NCBI RefSeq assembly: GCF_001861355.1
Contig: NZ_MASN01000001.1
Span: 236,194 to 300,193, forward strand
Direction of reading: 5' to 3'
DNA from: Natrialba sp. SSL1
Lineage (GTDB): Archaea > Halobacteriota > Halobacteria > Halobacteriales > Natrialbaceae
DNA length: 64,000 bases
Of this stretch, positions 63,630 to 64,000 are shown piece by piece. The first letter of the stretch is position 1. Every line of letters starts with the position of its first letter. Below the pieces are notes generated by a model. The model saw only the letters and a list, made by a program, of their open reading frames with translations. It was not told the DNA's origin and made no database searches. Position numbers and translations under genes: made by a program.

Positions 63630-63891
63630 GATTTCACGTTCACACAACGGCCCGAAACGGGGTATCGTCGTGTACGTGGGGTATACAACCCACACTTTCT
63701 GTTCAGAGTTCGCGTGTGAAATATGTTTTGTTAGCAGAAAGTCATAACTAGAAGACTTATTACGGACCGTCCAGAACCTTCCGATACCCCTACCCGGGAG
63801 CATATTCCAGATCTCCAATCGCTTGGACTCGCTCTGAGCGATCGGGCCGCTGGAACGGCTACCCGGCACACATACAACCACAACACAAACC

Positions 63892-64000
63892 ATGACAAAG
63901 GAAACTACTTTCCGCGAAAAGGGACGTGCAGTGTTCCTGGCCGCGCTTATGGTCCTTTCCGTTGTCGCCATGTCCGCCTCGTTCGCAGGCGGTGTCGCGG
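63892..64000 (+). CDS. csg: S-layer (surface) glycoprotein-like precursor, N-terminus only
   Basis: The frame opens at ATG 63892 and runs off the window. The visible 36 residues are a signal peptide: charged MTKETTFREKGRA, hydrophobic VFLAALMVLSVVAMSASF and AGGVA, closely resembling the start of haloarchaeal cell-surface (S-layer) glycoproteins. Such proteins form the cell's outer coat and are abundant, which would agree with a long upstream region. The assignment rests on the signal peptide alone, so it is provisional. Confidence 0.6.
   Translation, partial: MTKETTFREKGRAVFLAALMVLSVVAMSASFAGGVA

Larger units (their letters stand above)
62814..63891. other. Gene-poor, hairpin-rich kilobase before the S-layer-like gene
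   Basis: No confident gene. A 48-codon minus-strand frame (62965 to 62819) is possible but unsupported. Notable structures: a 16-bp perfect palindrome at 63129-63144, hairpins CCGTCC/GGACGG (63262-63279), AGCC/GGCT just after it and GGCCCT/AGGGCC (63359-63373), and a long imperfect stem at 63585-63629. Composition is less GC-rich than the genes around. The right end of the accessory element and the long promoter/leader of the S-layer-like gene must both lie here. Confidence 0.45.

Overview
The window reads as part of a haloarchaeal chromosome (class Halobacteria, probably the Natrialbales/Natrinema-Haloterrigena side, which is an inference). The grounds are the high GC content, very acidic proteins, leaderless promoters with a TATA-like box about 26-28 nt before many start codons, Tat-type lipoprotein signals, and typical archaeal genes: archaeal ribosomal protein S8e, Orc1/Cdc6, a TFB-like protein, proteasome subunits, diadenylate cyclase DacZ and, at the right edge, the start of an S-layer glycoprotein-like gene.

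From 1 to about 51 kb the window is ordinary chromosome. It opens inside phosphoenolpyruvate carboxylase and continues with a MoxR ATPase, tRNA-Ser(CGA), an orphan Tat Fe-S protein, a LeuA-type synthase, a large chemotaxis transducer, a bactofilin-like protein and the electron-transfer flavoprotein operon etfB-etfA-fixC(X). A phosphate region follows: phoU, then an alcohol dehydrogenase and an HNH gene, then pstB and pstS-pstC-pstA, then an AbrB-PhoU regulator. pstS and pstB are driven by two almost identical 27-bp promoter elements. Next come S8e, a PQQ-type propeller lipoprotein, malic enzyme, an archaeal CoaD-type adenylyltransferase, a one-cyclin TFB-like protein, tRNA-Leu(UAG), DacZ with an MscS-type channel 2 nt downstream, an amino-acid permease, nucleoside salvage genes, a phosphohexomutase, a second-type proteasome beta/alpha pair, moaC-nnr and small genes.

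From about 51.1 to 63 kb lies an accessory element. It has a tyrosine recombinase at its left end, four overlapping zinc-ribbon/acidic genes, a divergent pair of ribbon-helix-helix proteins, an Orc1/Cdc6 initiator, a second operon of six small to medium unknown genes, and a winged-helix gene overlapping a HerA/FtsK-type ATPase with a long coiled coil. No capsid, spike or terminase gene was recognised, so an integrative plasmid or reduced provirus is the best reading. A gene-poor, hairpin-rich kilobase separates it from the S-layer-like gene.

The most unusual structure is outside the genes. Both tRNA genes are followed by cassettes of about 95-145 bp, each ending in a copy of the 3' tail of that particular tRNA. 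A core is shared between the two loci although the tRNAs differ, and an upstream arm in each unit is complementary to the local tRNA tail, so the unit can fold into a long hairpin whose sequence has changed in step with the tRNA.
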